Shown: positions 46,436-59,775, numbered from the stretch's first letter. The stretch: DNA of 64,000 bases from Zelopaecilomyces penicillatus (GCA_005765155.1 VCCP01000005.1:1798001-1862000); one strand, 5' to 3'. Made by a program: numbers and translations. Notes: generated by a model not told the origin, from the sequence alone.

Positions 46436-49400
46436 ATTATCATATTATTATTAAAGTTAAGCTTTATTAGTATTTCTTTATTATTCTTAAGGAGCTATTT
46501 TAGATTAATTAATTCCTTATTATTAATTATATCTCTAGTAATATAATTAATATTTAGTTTTTTAAGGAGTTAGATTTATTTTATTTTTAATAAATAATAC
46601 CTATAATAAGAGTAATTACTTATACTTACTCTATTTAATACTATATATATAAATCTCTATTCTTCTAAGAATAATTAAATAATAGCTTAACTATTTTAAT
46701 AAATAATATCCTTAGGATAAAGGGTATTATAACTCTATCTAATACTATATATAGGTAAATAAATATCTAAATAATTCTTATATAGAGTTAAACTTCTATT
46801 TTCTTAATTATTTAAATAATCTATCTAGAGAATAATATTATTTTAACCTTAATTAGATTATATTTAATTCTATATTTCTTAGCTAATGATTTTAAGATAA
46901 TATTATCTTTAAAGCCTAAATTAATAAGTATATTTATTACTTTCTCTTTTTAAGAATTAATCCTAACTTAGATCTTAAGTATTTATTATATATTTAATAA
47001 CTAATAGCTATTTAAGTATATTTAAATAACCTTATAAGGTATCTTATTAAAAGAGAAGCTTATATTATTATAAAAATTATCTTTAATTAGTTCTAGAATA
47101 TAGAAGTAATATAAACCTAATAGATCTATATTATCTTAACCTTAATTAGATAATATTATTTAATATTAACTATAATTAAAAGAGGCTTCTTTTTATATCT
47201 TAATTATAGTTATAATACTAGTATATAGTTATTTAATTAGCTTATTAAAGAAGGCTTTATTATACCTTATCTATAGGTAAACTTAAATTGCTTTTATTAT
47301 ATTCTTTAGCTTTATTAAAGATATAGGATTATCTAATCTATTCCTAGGGATATAAAGGATTCCTATTATATTTTTAGCTTAATTTAATAGATCCTAGCCT
47401 ATAATTATTCTAAGCTTTAGATTAAGATTAATTAATATATAAAATAGTATAATAACTATCTTTATAAATAAGATCTCCTTTAATTTTAATTAATAATAAG
47501 GAAGTCTTATACTTTAATCTATTATTTATAATACATTCTTAGGTATAATTATTAGATTAAAAGATACTATCCTATTTAATATTAGGATAGCTTTAAGAAT
47601 AGGCTCCTAATATATAATAATTAAAGGTTTAATTAACTCTCTATTATTATCCCTTTATCTCTTTCTTTTATTAATATTTATATTAATTATATATATTAAT
47701 ATTATTTAATCCTTTATATCTTTATAATAAAAGAATAATATAAAAGAAGTTTAGATTATATTTTTATTAGATATAATATCTAAGTATTATAATTTTATAG
47801 GTTATTATTTAAAGCCTAAGTAAGGGATATATTTTCTAAAGATTATATCTTTATATTTATTTAATACCTATTTAAAGTATTAAGGGGCTCTAGCTTTAAT
47901 TAAAAGGATAAGAGATATAACTATATAATTAAAGAAGTTAATAGCCTAAGTTATTATAAGCTTCTAATAGTATTCTTTTATCTTAAGGAACTACTATATA
48001 ATAATAAAAGGAATTATACTCTAGCTTATAATATATCTTAGATTTAATATCTTAATATATAAATTATATATATAGAACCTAAGTTTAATATTATATATTA
48101 ATTTATTATAATAAAAGGGAAAATAGCTTAATAAGTTATAGTACTAGTAATTATTCTTATCCTATCTCCCTTAAAGGGAAAAGATATTAAAATCCTTATT
48201 ATTACTAAGATTAAATATTATCTAATTAAATAAAAAACTTATTAAGCCTTTATACTATAAATCCTTATTAATATATATATTAGTATTTATTTATATTTTA
48301 ATGATTATTTAAATAATATCTTCCTTAATAGCTATATTAATCTTAAGGTTATTAATAAGCTTAATTAATTTCTTTATATCTATTAGCTTAGCTTTAGGGG
48401 GTATAGTTTTAATAATAATTAAAAAGAACTTTTCTTTAAGATAAAGGTCCTATATAATCAGATTCTTTATTATAATAATTTAATTAAGTATTACTTTAAT
48501 AGTAATTATATTTATTTAATTCCTAAGATTATTAAAAGTCTTATACTATTTAATAGCTAGTTTAATAATTATTTAATTATTAAAGTATTCTTAAAGCTAT
48601 TTATATAATATCTTTTTAAGTTTATAGAGATTATTAATAGAATTTGTTTAGATAATCTTAATAAGGAGCCTTATTAATATAGTCTTATATAATATATAAG
48701 ATAATAGTTTTAAGTTCTCTTAATTTAAATTATATTAGGAAGTATAGAATCTATATCTATTAAGCTAGTCTAGAATATCTTTAATAGATTCTAGGTATTA
48801 TTATTTAAATACTTTTAAATAATCTTTATATAATCTTAATTATTATAAGTCTTCTTTAAAGAAATAATTCTTTAATACTTTTTTAACTTTTATTTATAAA
48901 AGATTATAGATAAATCCCTAGATAATATCTTTATAAATATTAATTATATAATATATAAAGTAATTATATTTCTCTTTATTAATTATATTATTATCTTTTA
49001 TCTTAAGCTTATAGCTTAAAAGGTATTTAAAAATATTAATCCTATTAAAGTATTTAATAAGCTTAAGGTTAATAATATATCTTTTAAGTTTATTTATAAT
49101 AAAGATATCCTTAAGATTATTAAAGAGAATAATATTAATCTTAATAATATTTTATTAAAAACTCTTAATAATATTATCCCTTAATTGATTAATTAATTAT
49201 AAGCTTGATCTATTAAGGGAAGGGTTATTAGAATTTATAATAGATATTATACTAGGTAAAGGAGTGCTTAAAGTAAGAATATTAAGGATAATAATCTTAA
49301 AAGTAATAATTCTAATAATAGAGTTAAAGTTATTTAAAGGTTTTCTTTTTTAATATAGAAAGTATCTACTTAAACCAGAGACTAGTAATATACTAAGAAG

Positions 49401-49800
49401 ATTAAATAATAATAAAGGCTTTTTATTATAAAGGTATTTAAATATCTAGTCTAAAAAGGAATTATCTTAACTCTTATATAATAATACCTTATTAGTTATA
49501 TCCTGGTATTAATATAAAATCTTTTTTTTAAGGATAGATATTATATTTAAGTTAAGGATAATAATTCCTATATTATTATAATTAAATAATATCTTATTTC
49601 TAAAATACTAAGGTTATTCTTAAATAAGAAGCTTTTTTAATACTAAGGATAAGATTTATAAGAAGAGAAGAGAGATAAAAATATTTCCTAAGATTAATTA
49701 AACTATTAAAATATTAATCTATAATATAAAAAAGCAAAACCAAGGGTTAATATATAGCTGATACTATTTATTATTAATTAGATAATTAATATTAAAAGCT

Positions 49801-50719
49801 ATTTAAGCTGATTATTTATAATAATTCTTTCTATATTTATTTATATTTTAATTAAGTGAAATTAATAAATTTAAGATGTCCTACCTTTTTAATCTAATAT
49901 TTGATATATAAGTTATTTTTTATATATATTCTAGATAAAAGCTTATCTTAGGATTAAATATTCTCCTATTTTTTCTTTTAATAGTTTAGTATTCTATAGT
50001 ATTAGATTTTAATAGAAAAGAAATTAATAATATCTTATTATTTAATTAGGATAGTATATAATATCCCTGCTTTATAGACTTTAAGTCTTTTAGTAAATAA
50101 GCTTAGTTTTTTTATTTCTAGATTTCTAGGCTTTTATTCTTAGAGGTATCTTTTAATTATACTGATTAGAAGGACTTATAAGGGTATTTATAAAAAAATT
50201 TCTTAGACTAGTTCTTATAATAGCTTAAAAGTATTCTTAAATATATTATATTATTAATCTAGTATTAATTAATCCTTTTAATAGTAAAGTAAATAAGATA
50301 TCCCCTTATCTTAATTATTAGTTTTAATAAAGGGAAAATAATATATATAATAATACTAATACTCTCCATAGAACTATAAAGTGATTTTAGGATAGTTATA
50401 TAGCTAGTATAATTTATAAGGATTAAATAGATAAGAAAAGCTATAAAGCAGTGATATAATAAATTAAACTTAAGGGATTAATTAATTATCCTATAATTAA
50501 TTAAATAAAGAAGATAGCTTTTTAATAGCTAGTTTTTTAAATATACTAGAAAATTCTTAGATAAAAGAGAGAAAAAAAACCTAAATTTAATAATATCTAC
50601 CTATTTAAATAGTCTGGGTATAGCCTATCTATTTATATAGTTCAATCCCCTTAAATACAGCTTATATAGCTATAGCTTAGTTAACTAGCAAAAGGATATA
50701 TTTAACCCAGCTATTAAAC
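49801..50719 (+). repeat. Copy 2 of the 920-bp AT-block repeat
   Basis: Begins near AAGCTGATTATTTATAATAA and ends CCCAGCTATTAAA. It is followed after about one base by copy 3 in the same orientation. Differences from copy 3 are mostly C/T and G/A, consistent with RIP. Confidence 0.82.
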
Positions 50720-50720
50720 T

Positions 50721-51640
50721 ATATAAGCTGATTATCTATAGTGGTTCTTTTTATACTTACTTATATTTTGATTAAATAAAATTAATAAGTTTAGAGTATT
50801 CTGTCTTTTTAATTTAATATTTAATATATAAGTTATCTTTTATATATATTCTAGATAAAAGCTTATCTTAGGATTAAATATTTCTTTATTTTTTCTTTTA
50901 ATAATTTAATATTTTATAATATTAGATTCTAATAGAAAAGAAATTAATAATACCTTATTATTTAATTAAGATAATATATAATATCTTTACTTTATAGACT
51001 TTAGGTCTTTTAATAAATAAGCTTAGCTCTTTTATTTTTAGATTTCTAGGCTATTATCCTTAGAGGTATCTCTTAATTATACTGGTTAAAAGGTCTTATA
51101 AAGGTATTTATAATAATTCTTTTTGGACTGGTCCTTATAATAGCTTAAAAGTGCCCTTAAATATATTATATTATTAATCTAGTATTAATTAATCCTTTTA
51201 ATAGTAAAGTAAATAAGATATCCTTTTATCTTAATTATTAGTTTTAATAAAAGGAAAATAATATATATAATAATATTAATATTATCTATAGAACTATAGG
51301 GTGATTTTAGGGTAGTTATATAGCTAGTATAGTCTATAAGAATTAAATAGGTAAGAAAAGCTATAAAATAATAATATAATAAATTAAATTTAAGGGATTA
51401 ATTAATTATTTTATAATTAATTAAATAAAGAAGATAGCTTTTTAATAGCTAGTCTTTTAAATATATTAGAAAATTCTTAGGTAGAAGGGGAAAAAAAAAC
51501 TTAAATTTAATGATATCTGTTTGTTTAAATGGCCTGGGTATGGCCTATCTACTTATATAGTTCAATCCCCCTAAGTGCAGCTTATATAGCTATAGCTTAG
51601 TTAATTAGTAAGGGGGTGTGTTTAACCCAGCTATTAAACT
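50721..51640 (+). repeat. Copy 3 of the 920-bp AT-block repeat
   Basis: Begins near AAGCTGATTATCTATAGTGG and ends CCCAGCTATTAAACT. Its last 110 bp keep more G and C (GGCCTGGGTATGGCC) than the same part of copies 1 and 2. Three direct copies in one block suggest long terminal repeats of an older element, or a tandem repeat. The first and last copies end about 11.7 kb apart. Confidence 0.82.
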
Positions 51641-53190
51641 AATTGTATAGCAAGCTATTCTCTTATCTTTATAACCTGCCCTATCCGAATAAACCAACTG
51701 TTTAAATTCTCTATTACTTTTTGTTGCTTTTTTAGCTATAGTTGGTTAATTTAATACTTTAATTTTATTATTTTAGCTTATATAGCTATTAAATTTATGT
51801 TCTATCTATTTAGATCTCTGCTAATCTTATAAAAAAGAAGATATACTATTAGGTTATTGATTTTAATACTTTTATAAATACTATAAATTTCTTATAAGTA
51901 TTATAAAGTATAGAAAAGGATAAGTAAAGATTCCTTTTTATCTAGAATTAATATTATTAATATTTAAAGTTATTATTATTCTTCTTTAGGTTTTTAAAGG
52001 ATAAGATAGCTTATTAAGGGCTTTATAATATTTATAGGCTAAAGCCTTAAGCCTAATTAACTGGCTTTAATATTCCTATTTATTAAGGCTTCTTTTCTAG
52101 CTATATAATAGTATTTAAGAAAGCTAATCTTATTAAAAGATAAGAAATTAAAGCTATTAAATAGATTATTTATATAGTATTAATAAGCTGCTTTAATAGA
52201 TAAAAAAATCAATATATTTAATAATTAAAGAATATAAAAGGAATATAAAGAAAGGAATAATAAATAAATATTATTTTAATAATATTTAAATATAAAATCT
52301 TCTATTATATAACTTTTATAGCTATTAATAATAAGAAATCTCTTTTGCTTTATTTATAGCTTTATCTTAGGGATAAAGATATCTTTAAGCTATTATAATA
52401 TAATTTTATTAGAAATCTAACCCTTTAAAGATATATAAAAATATTATTTTATAAGGAATTCTAAGTTATTAGGAAATTATTATTATTAAATACTTTATTC
52501 TTTAAAAATAATAAATAGGCTTAATACCTTACCTATAATTAAGATATATTTAATTATTATAGTTTAATAATATATTTTTAATTATTTTTTTAAAGCTAGC
52601 TTTTTTTATAAGTTTTTAAGTATAAGATTATTATTTTTAAATCCTTTAAGGATATCTATTTTATTTATATTAAATTATAGATATAAAGGGATATTATAGA
52701 TAATAGAAATATTAAGAAGACTAAAGAAATCCTTAATTCTTTTAATTAAAGCTTTATTTATATATTAATAATTTAATCCCTTATCTTTAATAATCTTAAT
52801 TTCTAGATTATAATATAAAAAACCCTATATTTAGTATTTTTTAAGGGATTAAAAATTATTATTATTAATAAGGATTTTTTTAATAAAGCTTTTAAGCTAT
52901 TTATATATTAAAGGAAGCCTTAAGGCTTTTTATATAAGGATCTAACTATAAAGATACTTTTCCTGATCCTTAGAAATATATTACTTTAGCTCTTTAATAA
53001 TATTTATAGATTATAAGCTATTAAACCAATAATAAAGTATTCTATAAGGGATTCCCTAGTATTATAAAGCAATTCATTAAGAAATACCTAAATTTATATC
53101 TTTTATCATAAATATAATATTGTTTTCAGTATAATTAGATATAATGATTCCAAAAATATAACTATTATTTTAATATAATAAAAGCTGTAT

Positions 53191-54347
53191 AAGAAAACAC
53201 GGTTTCAATGTATTAGGTTTGAGAGTGTAAAGGTAAAAGTGTGTGGTTGTATGTGGGGTGTGGTTGCACATAGGGTGCTTTGACTTACCTAACGTACCAA
53301 TTTGTTCAGTACCTACCTCAAATGCCTCTTTAACTGTTTGCTGCCCACCTCATCGAACACAGTTTATCATCTCTATCCTTATTTTTCTTGTTTCACTGGG
53401 ACCAAGTAGTTGTCATTTGCTGGCTAGGTTGTTAAACCTTCAATACAATTGCGAATTTTACAAGATAGAGTCATGGATAATTTGATGAGAATGCGAAGTG
53501 TGAGATCGCGAGAACTCAGAAACTAGCGCCACTATAGCTCGCCTAATCAGTCGCACACATGCGCTATGATCAGCCTGAGCCTTTTAATCGCCGTTGACCA
53601 ACGTCGAAATGCTCATTAGGGGGGGATAGTCCGCCATTCCAGGCGGCTTGGGGAACGAATGGAGAATAGTAAATACTGAGGCCAATATGCCAGGCCAGAT
53701 CAAATATGCTAACAGGTCTATTGCATGCTTATTCTTGCTAAACCGAAAACGTTAGTAGAGAGTTCGTGAGTATTGAGAGAAACTCCATATGCCTTGAGTT
53801 GTATTTTTTCCAAATGCTAAGCTTTATGTTGCTTCGCTATTTTCAACCCAACGTTACAGTGTCTAATAATCCAGATTTATCTTCGGTAAAGACAATTACA
53901 CATACAATCCATTCCGAATAAAATCTCATTCCGCTTAGCTCAGTTTCCATGCTTTTGATGCAAAGTTTCTTATGAAACATGCTTTTGCTTTCTCTGAATC
54001 ATTATTTGCTGTCTAAATTTGATGGTGTTGCACGATTGTTGCTATTTCCAGCAGACTCCGAGCTGCCCTTCATCTTGGAGTTCTGACTTGGTCTACAACA
54101 GACCTCTTGTCTTTCATGGTATCATCTGGGTCCGGCATGTAAATACGTTTGGCGTAGCCTCTCATAGTCTTTCCACCATTACCCTTTCTTGATCATCGCC
54201 TCTCCTGGAGATTTTTTTTCTTTTTCTTTTGTTAATATTTTTTTTTTTTTGGCTTTCATCCCTTCACAACGCTAGAGTCAGCTTTGTACACTTCCAAAGC
54301 CTGCCGAGAGACTTCAACCAACCCGCCCCCCTAACATTAGCTAAACA
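53191..54347. other. Intergenic, right shoulder of the AT block to the kap121 3' end
   Basis: Composition returns to normal. Poly-T runs at 54213-54251 lie near the expected 3' UTR of kap121. An 80-codon frame at 53243-53485 begins with GTG and is not called. No gene is visible. Confidence 0.5.
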
Positions 54348-57300
54348 TCAGCTGAAGTAACCCATGATGGTTCTCTGCGAATCTTGCGAGAATTGTTGCA
54401 GCAGCGGCATTGGGTCTACATTTGCAGCCGTGAGCAAGGATTTTGTCGCCGCCGCCACGCGGCTGGCTGTTTGGCCCTGCAGCGACTCAGCCTCAAGCGC
54501 CTGTGCAATGTACACAAACAGTTTGCTAGCCTGGCTCATAACTGCTGGATGTTGTCTGAAAACCTGTTAGCTGTGAAATCTTTTTTTTTTGGGAGGGGGG
54601 GGGGGGGGGGGTGTTCTTTTCTCTTTTTGAAACCTTGGAACAGTGCGTGTCACTTACTGGTCGATCAACTCGGCCAAATATGCATAGGCATACGGGGCTG
54701 CCTCCTCATCATTTGTCACTGGAAGAGTTTCGACCCACTGTGCAATGGCTGTCTGAACATCGCCGACACTGCTCACATTGTAATGAAGAATCTTGGCGAT
54801 GGCAGCTGAGGCATTCTCCGTGGCATATATATTGTCTTCGTTTCGTGCGTCAGGTACCTGAGTAACTTGAAACAGAAATGACATGGAGCCGCCGAGAAAC
54901 TGCGACCATGGTGCCCCACCTCTATGTGCTGCTACGCCGATGCCGTATGCTGCCGCTTGCCGGATGGCTGGGGAGGAGTCTTGACAGCCGTCGATGAGAG
55001 GTTGCGTGATGAAGTTCGCATACCTAATACTCTCTGGTCCGCAATACTCTAGTACATCGTCCATGATGCAAAGACCCCACTGCCTCTGTGTGGAGTCCCG
55101 CGATGTCAGGAATCCCTCATAAGTCGGCATGAGTCTCTCCCAAGCCGGCAAGAAGGTGGATCCGTGGTTTTTAAAGATGGAGTGAAAAGCCTTGTTCATA
55201 TCCGAGAGAAGTGTCTGGTCATCTTCAATAGCAATGAGTGTCTCCTCCGCTTCATCCTCAACGTCGTCCGCAGTTGCGCCTTCTTTTTCCTCAGCCCGCT
55301 CAGCCACTCTATCTTTGTAGTCTTCCAGTGCGGAGTGGACAGAGTCAACGAAACGGCCCATGTGTTCTGCAGTAAGGCAATCTTTGCCCACCACCTGAAC
55401 GGACTCGTAGAAACATTGATACATTTCTGCTAGTGTGTCAATTGCTGGCTCTGCGGTGAGCACCTCGAGCACTTTGTCGACGGTGGCATTCCAGAGCCCT
55501 GCCAGCTCGTTTGAAGGGCTTCCATATGCCTTCTTGTAAGAGCTCAACAATTGTGGTACCAGCTTGGCTGAGATATAGCGAACCGGGTCGTGGAAAAAGA
55601 ATGCTAGACCCGGCAATGCAATTTTTTCCATAATGTTAGCAACATACGGTGCAAAAGCTCCTTCAAGTACCTGAGCGTAAACAACCAAGAGCTCAATGGC
55701 CATGTGTTTGTCATCCATGGTACTAGTGCGAATGCCAATCATCTTGCCCTTGAGGGGCACAAACTCCCAGCCATCTTCACCTTGCATTTGATCCGCCTGT
55801 TCATCATCGTCCAGTAGTTGAATGTCAGGTTTTGCCATGGCCAGCTCCAAAAGGGGTGGCATAACATTGTCCAAGAAAGGGATGAAGTCGGGTCCTAGCA
55901 CGCGACACATCCGACCCCAACAGTGCATCAGGTATTGAGCCTGAGGATCATCAGAGTCCGTGATGCCGGTCTGTATATGGGCAAGAAGGTTGACAAGTGT
56001 CATAGCGTCTTGGCCAAGTCTTTCTTTTCCTACAGCAAGCGCTATGAGAGTTGCACATTCCATCGCCTTTGCACGTAGAAGTCGGTATTCTTTTTCGCTC
56101 TGGTTCTGAAGTACATTGACCAAGAGTGGCATCAGGGTATCATAATATTTGGCAAATGCCGCTTCAGCGGCGTCAGCAATGGTCGCAATAGTTGATAAGG
56201 CCTGCTCCTGCACAAATCTCTTCTCACTCTGCAGCAGCTGGAACAGTTGAGACAAAAGCTCATCAAGGTAAGGTTCCAGAATAGATTTTTCTGCTTCTTC
56301 GCAAAAGTTTACCAAGGCAGCGGCAGCATGTGACTTGACACGAGCCTCGGGTGAGTTGAGAACGGGTATGATGGCCTTGAGCACTCGATCATAGTAATCT
56401 GTTTGCATCTTGGGTGCAAAATCGGTGCTCATCTGGCCTAGGGCATTGCAACCAGCCCATCGCACACGAGGATGCGGGTCCTGCAGAGCTGGGACGACCA
56501 AGTCCAGTACCTGGCTCAGCTCTCCGATCATAAGATCGCGACATCCCTCCGAAATGGCGGAAATCGCCATCAGCGCCGCATGACGATCACGCCAGGCCAT
56601 CGATGTCATCATTCTAGGTAGCCAGTTGAATGTAGGGGCCAGAATGGTCTGACCACCAAGCTTATTAGCCAAGCGATCCATGGTTTGCTCACCAGCAACA
56701 TGATTCTGGTCGCTCTCATCGGCCTCAAGCTGTTTATCTTGTCAGCATGGAGTTATGAAGTCTAATTTGATATGAGTGCACTGACATCATCAGAAGACAA
56801 CCACTCAGCGGCGTCGTCATCATCTTCTCCCAAGTCGGTCATCAGGCTCAGACATTGAGTGATCATGTCTGTAGTGTAAGATGCGTCTTTTCTGCACATT
56901 GATGGAGCATAGTCTGCGAATGTTGCCATAAGCTCCAGCGCGTTTTGACGGCAAATATTATCAAGCTCCTTGTCTTGAATCACAGATATGTTGAATTGAA
57001 CGAGGTTCTGGAAGAGTTGCTTGAACATTTTTGGCGCAGTCTCCGCAAGGTCTATAAGGGCCACCAGCGCCTTGCTGAGATCGTCCGAATCCTGAGAATC
57101 TTTGATGGGAGGTAGTATATTCAGCACATCGGGGGCTAGAGCGTAGTATTTTGGTTGACCCTTCTTGCTGATGGTTCTGAAGAAGGAGGCAAATGCATCC
57201 ATGGCTGCCAGGCGCACCTATCGAAAAGAATTAGTGGACTGGTGCACAAGTTTAGGTTCACTAAGAAAAATACCTGAACAGCATCATCTTTGAAGCCTTT

Positions 57301-57958
57301 CTGGAAAGCCTGAACGACAGCCTCTTCGTGTTGCTTCTCAATGATACCAGGCGTAGTTGCAAACACTCTGTATGCGTTTTCTCGCTTTTCTGGTTCAGGA
57401 GCCTGACTTAACTGGAAGAGTGCACCAAGGAGTTCCGGCCAGGAGTCGCCTATTTAAAATCAATAAACTGTATAGATTTAGAAGCGTGAGGCGGATTGCT
57501 AACTGCTGTCTGCATATTGCCGAGCAACCTCGGCCACGGCGTCGCTGATTTTGTTGCGAACTGCTCGATCAGCTTCCGACCCTAGTGTTTCCAGAAGTTT
57601 CTGACGAATCACGATAGCCTGATCCTGTGCCAGAGAATAAAACATGTCGACATTGTTTCCGGATTCCACTTTTCTAGTCTTTGATGCGATACGCCTGAAG
57701 ATAACAGCGGCAAAGGATCGAGTCTATAAGGTATTAGTTCCATGCAAGAACGGGTTTGATACTGGGATAACATGCCGCATTGTCTCCTGCGGCTTGAACC
57801 TGCTCAGCAAGTCCCATCAATAGAACTTCTGGTCTAGCGCTCGTCCAGTTACTCTGGAGGTGCTCTTCGGCTTGAGACCTGATGCCATTATCGGAAGACT
57901 GGAGCGCACCAAGTAGTTGTGTCAGCTCTGCGTGAACATCGGGGGAAAGAAGAGACAT
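54348..57958 (-). CDS. kap121: Importin beta-3 karyopherin Kap121/Pse1
   Basis: HEAT-repeat nuclear import receptor (IPO5/Pse1 type), 1096 aa. Exons 57958-57776, 57723-57504, 57449-57274, 57217-56786, 56729-54658 and 54555-54348; introns 52, 54, 56, 56 and 102 nt. Intron 1 is best read as GC-AG (donor GCATGT after AAT GCG), restoring the conserved GDNA-TRSFAAVIFRR. The N-terminus is MSLLSPDVHAELTQLLGALQ. HEAT repeats run throughout, with HPRVRWAGCNALGQMSTDFAP and RVKSHAAAALVNF in the Ran and cargo-binding middle. The insert DDDEQADQMQGEDGWEFVPL is typical of importin beta-3. The end LLQQFSQDSQRTIMGYFS matches the family. The last intron holds a plus-strand run of 17 G next to a run of T. It imports ribosomal and other cargo; divergent from sds23. 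Confidence 0.95.
57724..57775 (-). other. kap121: Predicted GC-AG intron
   Basis: Between GCG (57778-57776) and ACT (57723). Donor GCATGT, branch AACTAATAC, acceptor TTATAG, phase 0. The only nearby GT donor is one base out of phase and would break the conserved TRSFAAV sequence. Confidence 0.75.
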
Positions 57959-59775
57959 GATTGCGACGGGCGACGGACGGAACGCCGCGCAACCTGTGTC
58001 TGATAAAAATCTCGTCGGTCACGGCGCACAGAACCGATGGTGCTTGCGGCTTAACTGGCGGTGGAAGAATATAGTTAGTAGGCTCAAAATTCTGAAGCCG
58101 GTGTTGTGCTCTGGTGCGTGGGAGAAAGTGGGGGAGGGGAAGCGCGGTGTTGCTTTTCGGGGCGAGCGCCACTTGAACGGAGGGGTCAATTTTCAATGGG
58201 GACGCGCCACAGGTCTCGTTGTACTTTAGGCGCATAAGTCGCCTCTACCTGGTAATAAGAGGTTCCGGGCCTACGTAGGTACTGCTACTAGCCGGAGGGG
58301 GATTCTTGGAAGAGTTTGACCTGCTACCTAGTACCTAGTAGTATCGCCTTATACAATGGCTAAAAACCCTTACAGCGCTCCTACAACAGTTTGCAGCTAT
58401 CATTGCGTAAGGCCTTATCAGCCAGGTCAACTCTTACCAGAAACAGCCTCCACCTGCTCGTAGTACTAATAGTATATACTTAGCTGTACCTTACTAACCT
58501 ACCACCAATGTCACCTAGGTAGTTACCTGTATATTATGTGTGTGTGCGTGTGTGTACATATAGTGTGACTTTATCGCTCCGAGAACCTATCTGGTAGATA
58601 TTGATCAAATATCTAGAAATATAGAGGTATCTGATAGATACATATATACTTAGGTAGGTAGTCCAAAAATGCAGAAAGGAGGCATAGCTGTTGAGTAAAT
58701 AGATTCGGTGGCGCTGGAAATGCAATCAACTGCCAGATAATCGGGCAGCTTTTTAGTGGGCGGGCTATTTAGATGGGCAAGTCCTTTGTGTAGCAGCTCT
58801 CCCAAGTTCAACGAGCATATGGCATTTTTTACTAGCAAAATCTTCTCATGTCCTCAAACCTACCCACCCAACTAGGTACTAGGTACTAACCTCCTCAGTG
58901 GCAGGTACCTACCTACCTAGGTAGTAGTATCTTGTTATTGGATAACATTAACTTCAGTAGTGCCTTGGTACTATAAGGTTGTCGTTGGAATCCGCCGTAC
59001 TGGGAATCGAACAAAACTGGGCAAAAACGAGGTGCGTATATATTCCCACTCGCCGGTAGGTGCAGTGCTTGGGGTTTCATTATTATTACGTCGGAATGAA
59101 GCACCCTGACATGTGGTGGCTGAGGAGCGATGAGGTCGCTGTCACCGATACATTATCGATGAAAAGCTGGACATACTTGTAGCATACTACTAACTCGCTG
59201 ACTGGTATGGAGCAACGAAGCCAAGAAGTACCTATTTTTTGTGAGTATACTAGGTACCTAAGGTAGTAAGGTAGTAGGTATTATAATAGGCAGCCGACAA
59301 TACAGAGAGGGCGTTGTAGATGATGGACGACGCTAGCTGCACGCTAAACCCTCAAATGGCGGGGTAGTTCCGCGATAGTGACGCCGTTAGATATATGGTC
59401 CCCAGCGACTCTCCTCATGACTGTGAAAAGCCCACTCCCACTCACAGTCCATTGCTTGCGAGACTGCATCGAACAGACAACCTGGAACCTCCAACAAGTT
59501 TTGGTTACGGGATAGAATCTCAACAAGCTCGCTAACTGAGTGCCGTATATAAAGCGGCGCAATCTTTGCTTTCGACTTTTCTACAATTTCAATGTCCAAA
59601 CTTGCAACCTTATTCTCCTAAGTTGTAACTGAGACGAATTTGTTGACCCCTTGCCAATTGCAGCAAGCGCACCGACGTCTTGAACTTGATGGGTTGCACT
59701 TCTGAGGCTCCTCCCATTAAGCGTCTGCCTTAATACCGCTAACACATCCGTCTTTATTATTCTGCGGGCTCTCAA
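57959..59775. other. Intergenic, divergent upstream region of kap121 and sds23
   Basis: About 1.8 kb rich in palindromic TACCTAGGTA-type words (58270-58340, 58510-58530, 58650-58660, 58870-58935, 59250-59280). It also holds a stretch at 58340-58470 that resembles 39425-39570 in the AT block. Frames near 59344-59599 start with TTG and show no family similarity. No gene or RNA is called. Confidence 0.5.

Larger units (their letters stand above)
39000..53190. other. AT-rich block with a saturated RIP signature
   Basis: About 14 kb without an intact gene. Sampled lines have only about 5-7 G+C per 60 bases (for example 40021-40080 and 41041-41100). Within such lines CpA and TpG are missing and TpA is abundant, as expected when RIP has turned CpA into TpA on both strands. 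Remaining C residues sit mostly in CC or CT. Named repeats within the block are listed separately; 39978-44487, 46436-49800 and 51641-53190 are too degraded for me to assign to any element family. Edges are estimated by eye from base composition. Confidence 0.92.

Noticed and set aside
39978..49800. Assignment of the interior of the AT block to a named transposon family
   Set aside because: I translated several stretches by eye and found no reliable reverse transcriptase, integrase or transposase motif outside the copia island; RIP has gone too far.
53243..53485. 80-codon plus-strand frame beside the AT block
   Set aside because: Begins with GTG; composition is not convincing and nothing resembles it.
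58990..59030. tRNA-like GTTCGATTCCCAG word on the minus strand
   Set aside because: The bases flanking the loop do not pair into a T stem, and no acceptor stem or D arm is in place.
59344..59599. Two overlapping minus-strand frames upstream of sds23
   Set aside because: The longer one starts with TTG; no similarity. They probably reflect chance in the sds23 leader.
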